A stretch of DNA of 64,000 nucleotides from Bolinopsis microptera (Eukaryota > Ctenophora > Tentaculata > Lobata > Bolinopsidae): positions 14,045,365 through 14,109,364 of the forward strand of contig NC_087082.1 in NCBI RefSeq assembly GCF_026151205.1. Reading direction: 5' to 3'. Below the pieces are notes generated by a model. It was not told where the DNA came from. It worked only from the letters and a program-made list of their open reading frames with translations, and ran no database searches. The position numbers and the translations under genes are program-made. Each line of letters starts with the position of its first letter. Position 1 is the stretch's first letter. Shown piece by piece: positions 24,384-33,899 of this stretch.

Positions 24384-24470
24384 ATGATGATTATAATACT
24401 CGACTGTCAGTTGACTTTTTAAACACGTTCTCTTGGTGGACCTGAATGACTACCAAAACAGTTCGCTGTC
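24384..24470 (+). repeat. Dispersed repeat copy 2 (empty site for the 95-bp MITE)
   Basis: Shares GATGATGATTA, ACTCGACTG, ACACGTTCTCTTGGTGGACCTGAATGAC and ACCAAAAC blocks with 29,456-29,690. It lacks the 95-bp insert found there, so it serves as the pre-insertion form. Confidence 0.55.
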
Positions 24471-24643
24471 ATTTTCTTCCAGTAAAAATTACATTATCAA
24501 CAACACCAAGATTTAAATCAAGGTAAAGACATGCAACAAAGTTATGAGCAGCTATTAGTCATCAGTTTTAAACAATCAAATTTTCTAGGCTTAAACCTTT
24601 AAAGCTTCAAATCGAATCCGAACACTTTTTATTAAATATTGTT

Positions 24644-24649
24644 TTTATT
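24644..24649 (-). promoter_or_regulatory. Poly(A) signal of the aldolase-type gene
   Basis: AATAAA on the minus strand, about 95 nt after the stop of the aldolase-domain frame. A second one lies at 24,628-24,633. Confidence 0.55.
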
Positions 24650-24743
24650 CATTTTCAGATTTTAAACCAAACGAATGCATTCTAACTGTGATCTGTTCAT
24701 TAAAATGTTTCTGTTCAGTATTCATCTTGTGTACTTTTTGTGC

Positions 24744-25610
24744 TCACTTCATGTTTCGTTCGAGGATATGTTTGGAAGCCTCGCTGTACGGATACCCAGT
24801 TTCCAAGCCTTGGTAATCAAGCAATCGAGCCAATGCCTCGAATTCTTGCACACCTGGAGCTGTATCGTACCTGCACTCTTCATTCCCGTAGACGGAACTC
24901 TCCAGAATTTGCTGGTTGATGAGTTTCCTAGCCGGTATGGGGGTGTGAATGTATCCACAGTTAACATAACACTGGCACACTTGGTGGAGGAAGTGCATCT
25001 TGTTGAACGCCTCCTCGATAGTTTCTCCTCCTGTGAGGAGGCCGTGGTTTCGCATTATCAAAGTCTTGGAAGGAGCTGGGAAGTCCTTGCTTAGTGGTTC
25101 CTTGTCCTCCGAATTAAATATCACTCCTCTAAAGTCATGGTAGCTGATTTCCCCCAACTCCACATTCGCTTGAATGATGGGCTCGATTTTATCCACTGCT
25201 GCAGACACGGCTATACCAGGCTCCGAGTGAATGTGCATCAGGCACCCCAGATCAGGTCTGTTTGTGTGGATGGCTGAGTGAATGACAGCTCCTGTGGGTT
25301 GAAACGGGAACTTAGCGGACCCCTGATCAACCAGCTCGCCTGCGGAATTGATTTTTATAAGGTTACTCGCTGTGACCTCGGTGTAATGTATCCCGTACGG
25401 GTTAATAAGGAGATGGTCCTCGTTTCCTGGGATCCTGGTGGTTATGTGGCCGTATATGAGATCATCCCAGTTCAGGTAATGAGTCAGACGATAGGCTGTG
25501 GCCAAGACACTCCTCGTGGCACACTCCTCGGGCCCCCATTTCTCAAGGAGTGCTGGGGTTATGTCATTGATCTTTATCACGTGCTTTAGCTTCGACAGAA
25601 ATCTTGCCAT
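24744..25610 (-). CDS. Class II aldolase/adducin N-terminal domain protein
   Basis: Single exon of 288 codons with a good start context (AACATGG). The whole protein is one class II aldolase/adducin-head domain. Characteristic motifs are GHITTRIPG (54-62), NPYGIHYTEVTASNLIKI (70-87, the substrate-phosphate loop region), HIHSE (126-130), giving two histidines of the usual divalent-metal site, and RNHGLLTGG (187-195), giving the third histidine H189. All three metal histidines are present, so it could be an active enzyme, unlike animal adducins, whose head domain lacks this metal site. Length and layout fit the stand-alone 'putative aldolase class 2' proteins of bacteria and invertebrates; the substrate is not known. 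No signal peptide or membrane segment, so probably cytosolic. Lack of introns could reflect retroposition or old transfer. The plus-strand frames over the same bases are antisense shadows. Confidence 0.9.
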   Translation of the reverse strand: MARFLSKLKHVIKINDITPALLEKWGPEECATRSVLATAYRLTHYLNWDDLIYGHITTRIPGNEDHLLINPYGIHYTEVTASNLIKINSAGELVDQGSAKFPFQPTGAVIHSAIHTNRPDLGCLMHIHSEPGIAVSAAVDKIEPIIQANVELGEISYHDFRGVIFNSEDKEPLSKDFPAPSKTLIMRNHGLLTGGETIEEAFNKMHFLHQVCQCYVNCGYIHTPIPARKLINQQILESSVYGNEECRYDTAPGVQEFEALARLLDYQGLETGYPYSEASKHILERNMK

Positions 25611-25619
25611 GTTGCATTT

Positions 25620-26240
25620 ATAATGATCCTAGTAAAGGGTTTAAGTAAATTAATGATGATCAGTCTGACGCGTACAAAATTTTAAAGAGATAAGGTGAAA
25701 TATACTAATTACAGCACTACAAATCTATTATACATTTATTGAGAATTATGTAATGTAACGCAAGCGGGCATATTCTGTCCAAACCCAGGATACATGACAT
25801 AAAAGATTCGTTTTAACTTGTTTGCATGAAAAGCATTAATACTAAGGCTTCGACCAGTTAACATGCGGTTCACATAAGTAGGGGCTGGGACAGAGTGTAA
25901 CTGCAACTGAAGAGGAGCTGGGATCAACGTGGCCCACGTCCATGGGAGGCGGCCTGGAAATTGTAACAATTTACCAAAGTTTGACTATGCAAATTGCAAA
26001 TATCGCTTCACGAAATTAATCAGGCGGGGAATAAAACTGCAAGTCTATCGACTCGATGCGGATGATCAAGTTGCTGCTCAGTACCAATTCCGGTTATGTA
26101 TCCAGTTGAGCCTGATACGTTGGTAATGGTAGGAATAGGATGTCTCATGTGATATGTCACATACTTCTAGTCCTAGTATGACACATACATTCCTTACCTG
26201 GGGACCCTCACCCCTTAGTCCTTACCTTATTACCAAGGGA
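25620..26240. other. 5' flank of the aldolase-type gene
   Basis: Non-coding DNA upstream, on the minus strand, of the aldolase gene and before the satellite. Two overlapping short opposite-strand frames at about 25,736-26,126 have no domain signal. A promoter probably lies here but no core motif is clear. Confidence 0.4.
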
Positions 26241-26241
26241 C

Positions 26242-27305
26242 GCCTTACCTGAGGACCCCTTACCTGAGGACCCCTTACCTGGGGACCCCTTACCTGGGGA
26301 CCCCTCACCCCTCACCCCTCACCCCTCACCCCTCACCCCTCACCCCTCACCCCTCACCCCTCACCCCTCACCCCTCACCCCTCACCCCTCACCCCTCACC
26401 CCTCACCCCTCACCCCTCACCCCTCACCCCTCACCCCTCACCCCTCACCCCTCACCCCTCACCCCTCACCCCTCACCCCTCACCCCTCACCCCTCACCCC
26501 TCACCCCTCACCCCTCACCCCTCACCCCTCACCCCTCACCCCTCACCCCTCACCCCTCACCCCTCACCCCTCACCCCTCACCCCTCACCCCTCACCCCTC
26601 ACCCCTCACCCCTCACCCCTCACCCCTCACCCCTCACCCCTCACCCCTCACCCCTCACCCCTCACCCCTCACCCCTCACCCCTCACCCCTCACCCCTCAC
26701 CCCTCACCCCTCACCCCTCACCCCTCACCCCTCACCCCTCACCCCTCACCCCTCACCCCTCACCCCTCACCCCTCACCCCTCACCCCTCACCCCTCACCC
26801 CTCACCCCTCACCCCTCACCCCTCACCCCTCACCCCTCACCCCTCACCCCTCACCCCTCACCCCTCACCCCTCACCCCTCACCCCTCACCCCTCACCCCT
26901 CACCCCTCACCCCTCACCCCTCACCCCTCACCCCTCACCCCTCACCCCTCACCCCTCACCCCTCACCCCTCACCCCTCACCCCTCACCCCTCACCCCTCA
27001 CCCCTCACCCCTCACCCCTCACCCCTCACCCCTCACCCCTCACCCCTCACCCCTCACCCCTCACCCCTCACCCCTCACCCCTCACCCCTCACCCCTCACC
27101 CCTCACCCCTCACCCCTCACCCCTCACCCCTCACCCCTCACCCCTCACCCCTCACCCCTCACCCCTCACCCCTCACCCCTCACCCCTCACCCCTCACCCC
27201 TCACCCCTCACCCCTCACCCCTCACCCCTCACCCCTCACCCCTCACCCCTCACCCCTCACCCCTCACCCCTCACCCCTCACCCCTCACCCCCCACCTCTC
27301 ACCTG
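26242..27305. repeat. (CCCCTCA)n satellite, about 141 units, with 15-bp flanking repeats
   Basis: From 26,301 to 27,287 the heptamer CCCCTCA keeps perfect register over 987 bp, which is exactly 141 units. Upstream, four units of a 15-bp repeat (CCCCTTACCTGRGGA) lead into it, and similar pieces follow (ACCTGGGGACCCCT, ACCAGGGGACCCCT). The heptamer probably arose from the ACCCCT core of the 15-bp unit. The complementary strand is (TGAGGGG)n, with runs of four G every seven bases. It is not the TTAGGG telomere repeat. Array length in the assembly may be inexact. Confidence 0.97.
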
Positions 27306-27347
27306 GGGACCCCTTGGCCCTTACCAGGGGACCCCTCACCCCAGGCT

Positions 27348-27392
27348 ATTATGTTCATAAAGATTATGTTCATAAAGATTATGTTCATAAAG
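27348..27392 (+). repeat. 15-bp tandem repeat, three copies
   Basis: Three exact units of ATTATGTTCATAAAG, directly after the satellite flank. Confidence 0.9.
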
Positions 27393-27469
27393 AATAAGCA
27401 GGCTGAGCCCGCTTAGTAACATATTATTCCCGGCATTTAAAAAATATGTTAACAATTTTTTAGAGAGGC

Positions 27470-27868
27470 TGGCCAGTGGCCTGGGTGGCCCACGAAAGGA
27501 TGCTTTGCCTACCTCTGGGGTATGGCAGTCCTATGGGAGGATGCCCTTGGAATCAGAATGTGTAATCAAGGATGATGGTAAGTGTGGCGGGATGTGTCAT
27601 AGATGAACACTTAAGTGGTGGCTGGGTGTATATAGTGAAGTAGAAGAGAAAGGCGAACTAAGACGACTCGTGACTCGTGAGTAGTCGCTATGTTACACAA
27701 GTCTGGTCCAGCTCCTCTGGCACTTATACTAATATATTGACGGAGAGGTTGTAGTCCCGGAAATAATATTGACCTCTAATTTGGGCAATAGCCGGGCACT
27801 GTCCGAGATCAAAGTGTGGGACAGTCCTCTCCGTCAACGCACATAGGACAAGCACTTGTGATTCCCGG
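27470..27868 (-). pseudogene. LINE 3' end fragment (knuckle plus 3' UTR)
   Basis: On the minus strand, 27,850 downward reads CPMCVDGEDC, then after a one-base frame change DLGQCPAIAQIRGQYYFRDY. This is the same knuckle as at 23,548-23,775 (CPTCGNEEETVSHFLGQYP ... GQYFQDYF). The stretch 27,480-27,560 matches the presumed 3' UTR at 24,050-24,125 in inverted orientation, which fits one LINE family. A frame change and internal stops show it is dead. The 12-bp inverted motif TTGACGGAGAGG at 27,738 and about 27,826 lies inside it. Confidence 0.6.
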
Positions 27869-28063
27869 CATGGACACAACTATAATTATAAACTTGTTGT
27901 TATAACTGGAAAAATATTCTGGTCATCAGCCAAATCAAAAATACAGTAAACATTTGGCTGATAAGGTTAATAAAAGTACAGCACCACAACGTTTATGCAA
28001 TTCAAAATAAGTCACATGGGCAAATTAAAATAGCTGACATAACAAACTGTTGAAAATCTAAAT
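27861..28063 (+). repeat. 200-bp direct repeat, copy 1
   Basis: Begins ATTCCCGGCATGGACACAAC and ends near GAAAATCTAAAT. It matches 28,801-29,011 with a few substitutions and small indels, including the block GTCATCAGCCAAATCA. No coding sequence. Confidence 0.88.
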
Positions 28064-28065
28064 TA

Positions 28066-28608
28066 GAGGCCATCTACTTAGGACGTCCGCCAAAATCGCA
28101 AATTTTCCGACCACCCCCTCCTGTCCGGGTGTGTCCGAATTTTCAAAACCACCCCGGCCCCCTCCCCCGGATGTCCGGATTTCCAGCTACTTTTAAAAGT
28201 ACAAATATAACCAACTCAAATCCATTATTAATATAAAAATGTGAAGTTACTTAAAGTTAAAATAGACAATATAATACATTTAGTGTCGAACAAGTTTAGC
28301 AATAGCACAGTTAAATTTAAGTAATTAAGTAGCCATCCATTCGAATAAGTTTTAAGGCAGTAGGAGAATATGCGAGTGTCGCGGCTCTCATGATCTGCTC
28401 TGGGAATCGATTTCTCGTTCAAAATATAGGGATTTAAATTTACAAAGTAATCAGTGTCAAAGAGATAAAATAAATGGGACTTTTTCGTTAATTCTGCCAA
28501 CATTTTCAGAAACCACCCCCTACGGCCCCTGTCCACATTTGTCCGAAATTCCAAAACCATCCCCCCTCCCTATGGCTATTTGCCAGACGTCCTAAGTAGA
28601 TGGCCCCC
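28066..28608. mobile_element. 543-bp MITE with 20-bp TIRs, TA target
   Basis: Exact inverted termini GGCCATCTACTTAGGACGTC (28,068-28,087) and its reverse complement (28,586-28,605). TA dinucleotides flank at 28,064-28,065 and 28,609-28,610. Subterminal C-rich segments (ACCACCCCCTCC, ACCACCCCCTACGG) are similar but in direct orientation. The interior frame on the minus strand at 28,228-28,560 has no recognisable domain. Termini of the GGCCATC...GACGTC type are widespread in animal MITEs; the superfamily is not assigned here. Confidence 0.8.
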
Positions 28609-28737
28609 TACACGTTTTAAATAAAATTTTAACAACGTAAACCGATAGGTATATTTAACTTTAAACTAAAACATCACAAGCGTGCAAAAATCATTTTACG
28701 CCCGAACATCGAAATGTTTTAAAAATATGTTCAATGT

Positions 28738-28812
28738 TGCCGGGAATATTATTATATTATATTATTATAATTAATGATATAATATTATAAATATTATTGT
28801 ATTCCCGGCATG
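28738..28812. repeat. AT-rich hairpin flanked by TGCCGGGAAT / ATTCCCGGCA
   Basis: Inverted 10-mers at about 28,739 and 28,801 enclose a TATTAT/ATAATA-rich stretch that can fold on itself. The right arm is also the start of the second 200-bp direct repeat. Confidence 0.65.
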
Positions 28813-29011
28813 GACCCAACTATAATTATAAAGTTGCTGTTATATAAGTATAACTGGAAAAATATTCTGGTCATCAGCCAAATCACAAATACAGTAAACA
28901 TTTGGCTGATAAGAGTACAACTACAACACCACAACGTTTATGCAATTGAAAACAAGTCACCTGGGCAAATTAAAATACGCGGAAATATAATAAACTGTTG
29001 AGAATCTAAAT
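28801..29011 (+). repeat. 200-bp direct repeat, copy 2
   Basis: Second copy of the 27,861 repeat, starting ATTCCCGGCATGGACCCAAC. The spacing and the intervening MITE suggest a duplicated non-autonomous element. Confidence 0.88.
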
Positions 29012-29455
29012 TTTTAAAACAATAACTTAATTTACCTGGCACGCCAGTTTCTGTGCGGTGCTCTTTTCAAGCTTCCTGAGAGAAGCGAGCAATAGCTACT
29101 AGCAAGCTAGATAATATCTTTATAATTATATTTATAACATGGCTGCAGTTGTATAAAATTTAAACAACGATAGCTTTATTATCGAAGTTTAAAAAGCAAA
29201 ATAACTAGTCTCGTGTTGCGATTTTTATTTGTTTAGGTTTTTAGTTTTTAGTTCTGCAAGTCTTTTAAGTATACTTATCAGGTCTTTAGGATGTTTTTAG
29301 TAACTACTTTGGATTTGTTTAAAGTTTGATAATAAGGTTTTTGTAACATTTTTTACTAAATCATAAAGTTTTATTTGCATTTAGCTTGTTGCAGTGTCTC
29401 ACGTCGCGATCCTCATTTCATTTCATTTAATTTATTAATTATTAATGAAACCGTG
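29012..29455. other. Non-coding spacer
   Basis: AT-rich DNA with no gene or clear repeat visible. Confidence 0.4.
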
Positions 29456-29690
29456 CATGAGGATAATGATTAATCACTTTGATCTACACTCGATTGCCAC
29501 GTGACTTTTTTGTTTTTCAACCCGTTCGTTAGTTGTCATACGTTGTATGACCCACCGCGCACGAAGTGCACGGCTCCCCTCGTATCGTCAGGACGATAAA
29601 GGGTGCAGGGGTCGCAACGTGATACAATTCGTTAGCTGGTCCTGAACGACTATTCGAAACCATAACCCTTTAATTTGATCCCAACCGTAA
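29456..29690 (+). repeat. Dispersed repeat copy 3, carrying a 95-bp MITE
   Basis: Third copy of the ACTCGA...CCACGTGAC repeat, continuing to CCTGAACGACTA and CCGTAACCCTAAC. It is interrupted by the small element at 29,533-29,627. Confidence 0.6.
29533..29627. mobile_element. 95-bp MITE with 8-bp target-site duplication
   Basis: TTCGTTAG occurs on both sides (29,525-29,532 and 29,628-29,635). The insert starts TTGTCATACGTTGTATGACC and ends, read inverted, TTGTATCACGTTGCGACCCC: imperfect terminal inverted repeats. It is GC-rich against AT-rich surroundings and contains small hairpins. The copy at 24,384-24,470 lacks the insert. An 8-bp duplication points to hAT-like or other 8-bp-target transposases. 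Confidence 0.75.
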
Positions 29691-29720
29691 CCCTAACACA
29701 ATCCTTAACAAAAGCATATA

Positions 29721-31262
29721 CCTTATCGGACCTTATTTGGACGGACATTAATTGAACGCTGGAGGCCTTAACGTTCATCTCAATGTCCGTTCAAATAAAG
29801 TCCGTTCATTTAAGGTCCGTCCAATTTAAAGTCCGTTGAATTTTTTACAAAAATTCGAACTTTTTGTCTAGAATATGACAACTATGAGAACTTTATTGTG
29901 CCGTAAGTTAACGACAGAAAGGTTCTCCTTGGTCTGCCGGAGGCACAGAAAACTCTACTAGTATATGATGTTTTCAAGGGGCACTTTGCAGAAAAAGTCA
30001 ACGAAATTATGGCACTCAACAAAATAGTTCATGAGCTAGTCCCCGCCAACATTACAAACTTGTTACAGCCTCTACATATATTACGGTAAATCGTGTTGCC
30101 AAGGACATAGTCTATTAGACGAGACTAAAGAGTTTCTCGAATATAAAATTGATTTATAGATTGCAACGGCCCTTAAGCGCTTGGTACATCGACTTTAATT
30201 CTATTTTAAGTCTATATAATTATCAGTATCTGCACCCGGGAATTAAAAACTGCAAAATCTTGCAGCTTCGGGAAATTAAATTACCACAATGATATTGATA
30301 TCAGAGTTCAGACTACGCAATATGTGAGTCAACGAAAATAAATCCCATGGAAAAAGCGCTCTTGATGAATCGCTAATGAGAGCAGGAACTGGAAAAAGGA
30401 CGGTCAAGCAAAGCCAAAACCCTTGCAAATCTTATCGAAGATATTCCCTCTAAGAGTTACTCCCAAGCTCCCACACTGTAAAACACTTGTCACTTAATCA
30501 TTTCGAGTCCTAAATAATGGTGATCAGTGCAGACCAAACAGCACAGCCAAAAAGAAAAGAAAAGGGGGGACCCCCAACCCATGTAGGCGTAGCTGAGACA
30601 CCTCACAGCAAGTAGACCAAAGTGGCTCTTGCTTGTGAAAGTTGTATCAACTCCCCACTTGGTTCAGCTAGGCCTGATGGAGTTCTCTTCCAATTATTCA
30701 ATTAGACAGTTATATATAGTATAGCCTTCTGAAGCTGCCCACAAGTGAGCCAGAAAGAAGGTTAACTTATTTTATTCCAGCTGTTGTGAGCCTAATAATC
30801 ATTATGAAAGTCTGGAAATAGAGATCAAGTTTCTAGCTGACTCGTTGAAACTGTAAAGACGTTGAAACTGGGATACAAAACACTACACGAACGCCCAAAA
30901 AGATGAACCAATTGATATGAGCAACGTTTAAAATTGAACAGCGTTTTAACGTTGTATTTAATTTTAAATTGTGAATGAAAAGTTCTTAAACCATAAACGT
31001 TTTATAGGCCAACGTTGGTTAATTTTAAAGGTTAATTTTTTAACGTTGAACTATTTCATGCACGGAAACCCATTTGATGAAGATGATATGCGATATTAAA
31101 CACTGATCATGTACACATACATGACACATATTTTAACTTTTTTACTGCTTAACGACTGCTTTTCTTACTTACTGTATAAAAAATGGATTTAAAAATCATT
31201 TTCTGGAATAAAAAAAGTTTAAAAAAATGGAAAAAATTCGGATTTTTGATGGTTTTATTTTT
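29721..31262 (+). mobile_element. Pogo-like DNA transposon copy B (right end missing)
   Basis: Left terminus CCTTATCGGACCTTATTTGG after TA at 29,719-29,720. The first 120 bp contain outward and inward copies of GGACGGACAT / ATGTCCGTTCAAATAAA, so the end can fold on itself. A transposase relic follows at 29,905-30,105. The interior 30,152-31,040 matches copy A inverted and has no coding capacity. Similarity to the right end of copy C stops at about 31,262, inside the GATTTTTGATGGTTTT segment, so the right TIR is lost. Confidence 0.75.
29905..30105 (+). pseudogene. DDE_1 (pogo-type) transposase relic, copy B
   Basis: The frame reads KVLLGLPEAQKTLLVYDVF, then EKVNEIMALNKIVHELVPAN and NLLQPLH. 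This is the C-terminal part of the catalytic core of pogo/Tigger/Jerky-type transposases, where a LVxDxF segment is followed by VPANxTxxLQPLD. The final catalytic aspartate of QPLD is H here, and flanking frames are broken. Copy C has the same segment. Confidence 0.7.
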
Positions 31263-32004
31263 GATGGTTTTATTTATGGTTATCTTTTTATATCTTGTAG
31301 CTTACTCAGTAGGTAGTGCGCCATCGACAGTGAGCCGCGCGTGCCGACTGTAGGATGGTTTTTTAGCGCTAATTTCGGCCAGCACAATTTTCTTCAAACA
31401 AATAGATATTGAGTATCCTTATCGACCTCCAATTGCAACAAAAATTGGTAAGCTTACTCATAGACTTACAAGAAAAGTGTCCGAAAAATTTAAAGCATAT
31501 CCAACCATCAAACATTATGTTACAGCTAAAAGCAGCGTATTTTGCCCCATTTTGATCACTATATCAACTCCGATATCCACCAAATTTTTCGGACAGTTGT
31601 GAAAGCCCTATTGGAAGGTCGTCGCCAATTTTTAGAATGATCTCATTTAAGGAACTGAAGATAAATCCGAATAATACGACAAAAATGGTCAAATTTGGAC
31701 GAATTTGGTAAAATTACGCGTCTTTTACAGCTACTTTTGCTCCAAAAGCCGCGCACCATCAAATATGGCACCTAGGCGAAACTCACTGATCTTTCCAAAA
31801 AGGTATGACAAATTTGGTATTGTGAAAATTCTCACCGTCTCTAGAAAACAGTGGTACAAAAAATTTTAAAAAATCGAGAAAGTTTATTTTTATCGTGCAC
31901 CTCCTCACTCCTACTTACTGGGCCGCGCTCAGCCTGTCATTCCGCCAAATCTCTATTCGTTTTTGAACATAATAGCCTGAGGTCCCCAGGTAACTTGACC
32001 ATTG

Positions 32005-32060
32005 TTAATGGTCTGGCCCGGCGCGCGCTACTTCGTAGCACTTGCCGTTGATTCACGATG
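32005..32060 (+). repeat. Partial 116-bp-type unit
   Basis: Contains TTGACCATTGTTAATGGTCT, GGCCCGGCGCGCGCTACTTC and GTAGCACTTGCCG, the first half of the unit seen in tandem at 34,318-34,549. It is in direct orientation although the surrounding arms are inverted. Confidence 0.7.
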
Positions 32061-32490
32061 TCAATCCTTCGCAGCTCGGTGAGGCACAGTGGTGCATCTC
32101 GCCGATCTACCGAAGTAGATGTGGTTGCAAGAAGCATTATTTGATGCGCGCGCGACCCAGTAGTGCATCGCGCTACAAGTTTTGCGCGTGGCCGAGATGG
32201 CTCACCTAGCTATATGTACGTACGTGCTGCGCCACGTTATTGATTTTAAAACGTATGCGCGTTCCATATTGACCGCTTTTACATATTCTGCATCAGAAAT
32301 TGCCAGATAACACGTGAGAATATGGCTATAAATAGATTTTGCACTATAGATTTTGGAAAGTGCTTATTAACCCGATAAACTCAGTGAATGTCCTTGCTGA
32401 ACGGTCTGTGAAACAAGGAACTGAAACTGAGGGGTCCCGTGCAGTGCACTATAATAGTGCAAATTACATTTATAAATGGCAAATTCCTTA

Positions 32491-33072
32491 CCTTACAAGA
32501 CATTTTTGTGGCGGACCAATTTGCGACGACCGAAATTTTGACGGTCCGAAAATATGGCGAAATTGAACAAAAACCGTCACATTTCGGACGTCACAGAAAA
32601 TAAGGGTATTTTTCATCATTTTGTTTTCTGACACAAAGGAAATTCAAAATTTTCTAAAAATCGGTAAAATAATGTTGAAACAAAATAAAACTTATAAATC
32701 GATTTCTTCATCTTCCTCTAAGGGGTCCGGCTCGACTCTTTCAGTTTCACTTATTGAGTTTGGTATTAAATTGTTTATCTTGACTTAGTCTCTTATAAAA
32801 CGTTTATGTTAGCACATAAATGTAATTTATTGTAAATTTAAAACGTATTACTTGACATTAAATTCATCATGGAATATTGTGTTTATTTGTCCCACCATCA
32901 TATCACTAACTTTTCAAGAACAAAATGAATCGATGAAGCCACAATTATTGGAATAAGCTAAAAATAATGCGACGGATTCTATTACGACGACCGAAATTTT
33001 GGCGGTCCGAAAATATGGCGAAATTTTCGGAAAACCGCCACATTTCGTACGTTATAAATATGTCTTGTAAGG
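32491..33072. mobile_element. 582-bp TA-flanked element
   Basis: Termini CCTTACAAGACAT (32,491) and ATGTCTTGTAAGG (ending 33,072) are inverted and flanked by TA (32,489-32,490 and 33,073-33,074). Subterminal blocks ACGACCGAAATTTT(G/T)RCGG and TCCGAAAATATGGCGAAATT occur near both ends in direct orientation. No coding frame. A non-autonomous Tc1/mariner-like element is the simplest reading. Confidence 0.7.
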
Positions 33073-33332
33073 TAGGTATAGTATGTTATGCTGTGCAGAT
33101 TAAAATTTTGGGTTCACGTAATATTTTATTTTGCAAATGGGGTAAATGAGGAAGGAAACAACTTTCCCAAAAACCACCTTATATTTATAACGAGTTCTGT
33201 GCAGAGACGTGCAACACGGTTCTCATGGTTCCAATGGTTCCATGCGTTGTTGGTTATAACAATAGCGGGGCCCGTTTTAATGAAGTTATACCAACTACTG
33301 TGCATATTTTATGATTTAATATTTAATTTTAG

Positions 33333-33394
33333 ATTAATGAATTTACTTGTTGGTGCTCTCGTGTGTTGGCTGTTTCATTTGACTTACGAAACAG
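33333..33394 (+). CDS. Signal-peptide exon of a small LDLa protein
   Basis: ATG at 33,337 opens MNLLVGALVCWLFHLTYET, a short hydrophobic signal peptide, and the exon ends after ACA G with a strong donor GTGAGC (33,395) in phase 1. A possible acceptor (TTTAATTTTAG, ending 33,332) precedes it, so the real first exon may be a non-coding one upstream. The phase-1 end matches the LDLa exon at 33,762. A degraded second copy lies at about 41,885-41,985. Choosing this ATG gives a clean signal peptide; the longer frame from 33,088 has no such logic. Confidence 0.65.
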
Positions 33395-33761
33395 GTGAGC
33401 GTTAGTTTTAAATTTTATCCACATGTTTTAAATCAATATGTTTCTAAAATTCTTTTATTAAATCAATCTGTTTTTTAAGCAGTAGTAATCATTAACTATC
33501 TATGGCTCAGAAAAAGAAAATGATTTTCCCTTAAATTAAAAAGGCTGTATGGTACTTTAGCCATGCTGATTGCCGCTCCTCTTTGTCATATCACTTCAAC
33601 TTCATTTAAGATAATGAATACAAGACTTATTTTGTAAATTGTATTGATATGAAATTCACCGGCAAATATTTGTACTTCTGTTTTTTTATGATAAATATGC
33701 ATAAATCTCTAGAAAACTATGTTTTTATGGTGAACTTACTTTTGCCTTGTTATTCAATCAG

Positions 33762-33875
33762 TTTGTGCGAATGGCAGAGAACCATGTTCAGATGGTGACG
33801 GTTGTATCCTAACAAAATGGTTGTGTGACGGAGAAGAAGATTGTAATGACGGATCGGACGAGGATGATTGTGACG
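33762..33875 (+). CDS. LDL-receptor class A domain exon
   Basis: A 114-nt exon between an acceptor (TTATTCAATCAG) and a donor (GACG|GTTTGT), phase 1 at both ends, typical of LDLa exons. It encodes one complete LDLa module with six cysteines at the usual spacing: C-x6-C-x5-CI-x5-C-DG-x2-DC-x8-C. Calcium-ligand positions are present (W two residues before the fourth cysteine, D of CDG, and the acidic NDGSDEDDC). LDLa modules are extracellular, disulfide- and calcium-stabilised binding units of receptors and secreted proteins. Joined to the 33,337 exon it gives a secreted protein with the module directly after the signal peptide. A garbled copy is at about 42,387-42,515. I see no further LDLa exon in clean sequence. 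Confidence 0.85.
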
Positions 33876-33899
33876 GTTTGTTTAAACTTAATTGTTAAT

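Noticed and set aside
24675-25589. Plus-strand frames of 139 and 103 codons over the aldolase gene
   Set aside because: They are antisense to a complete, motif-bearing class II aldolase frame.
26301-27287. Telomere or CRISPR-like array
   Set aside because: The unit is CCCCTCA, not TTAGGG, and there are no spacers; it is a simple satellite in the middle of ordinary sequence.
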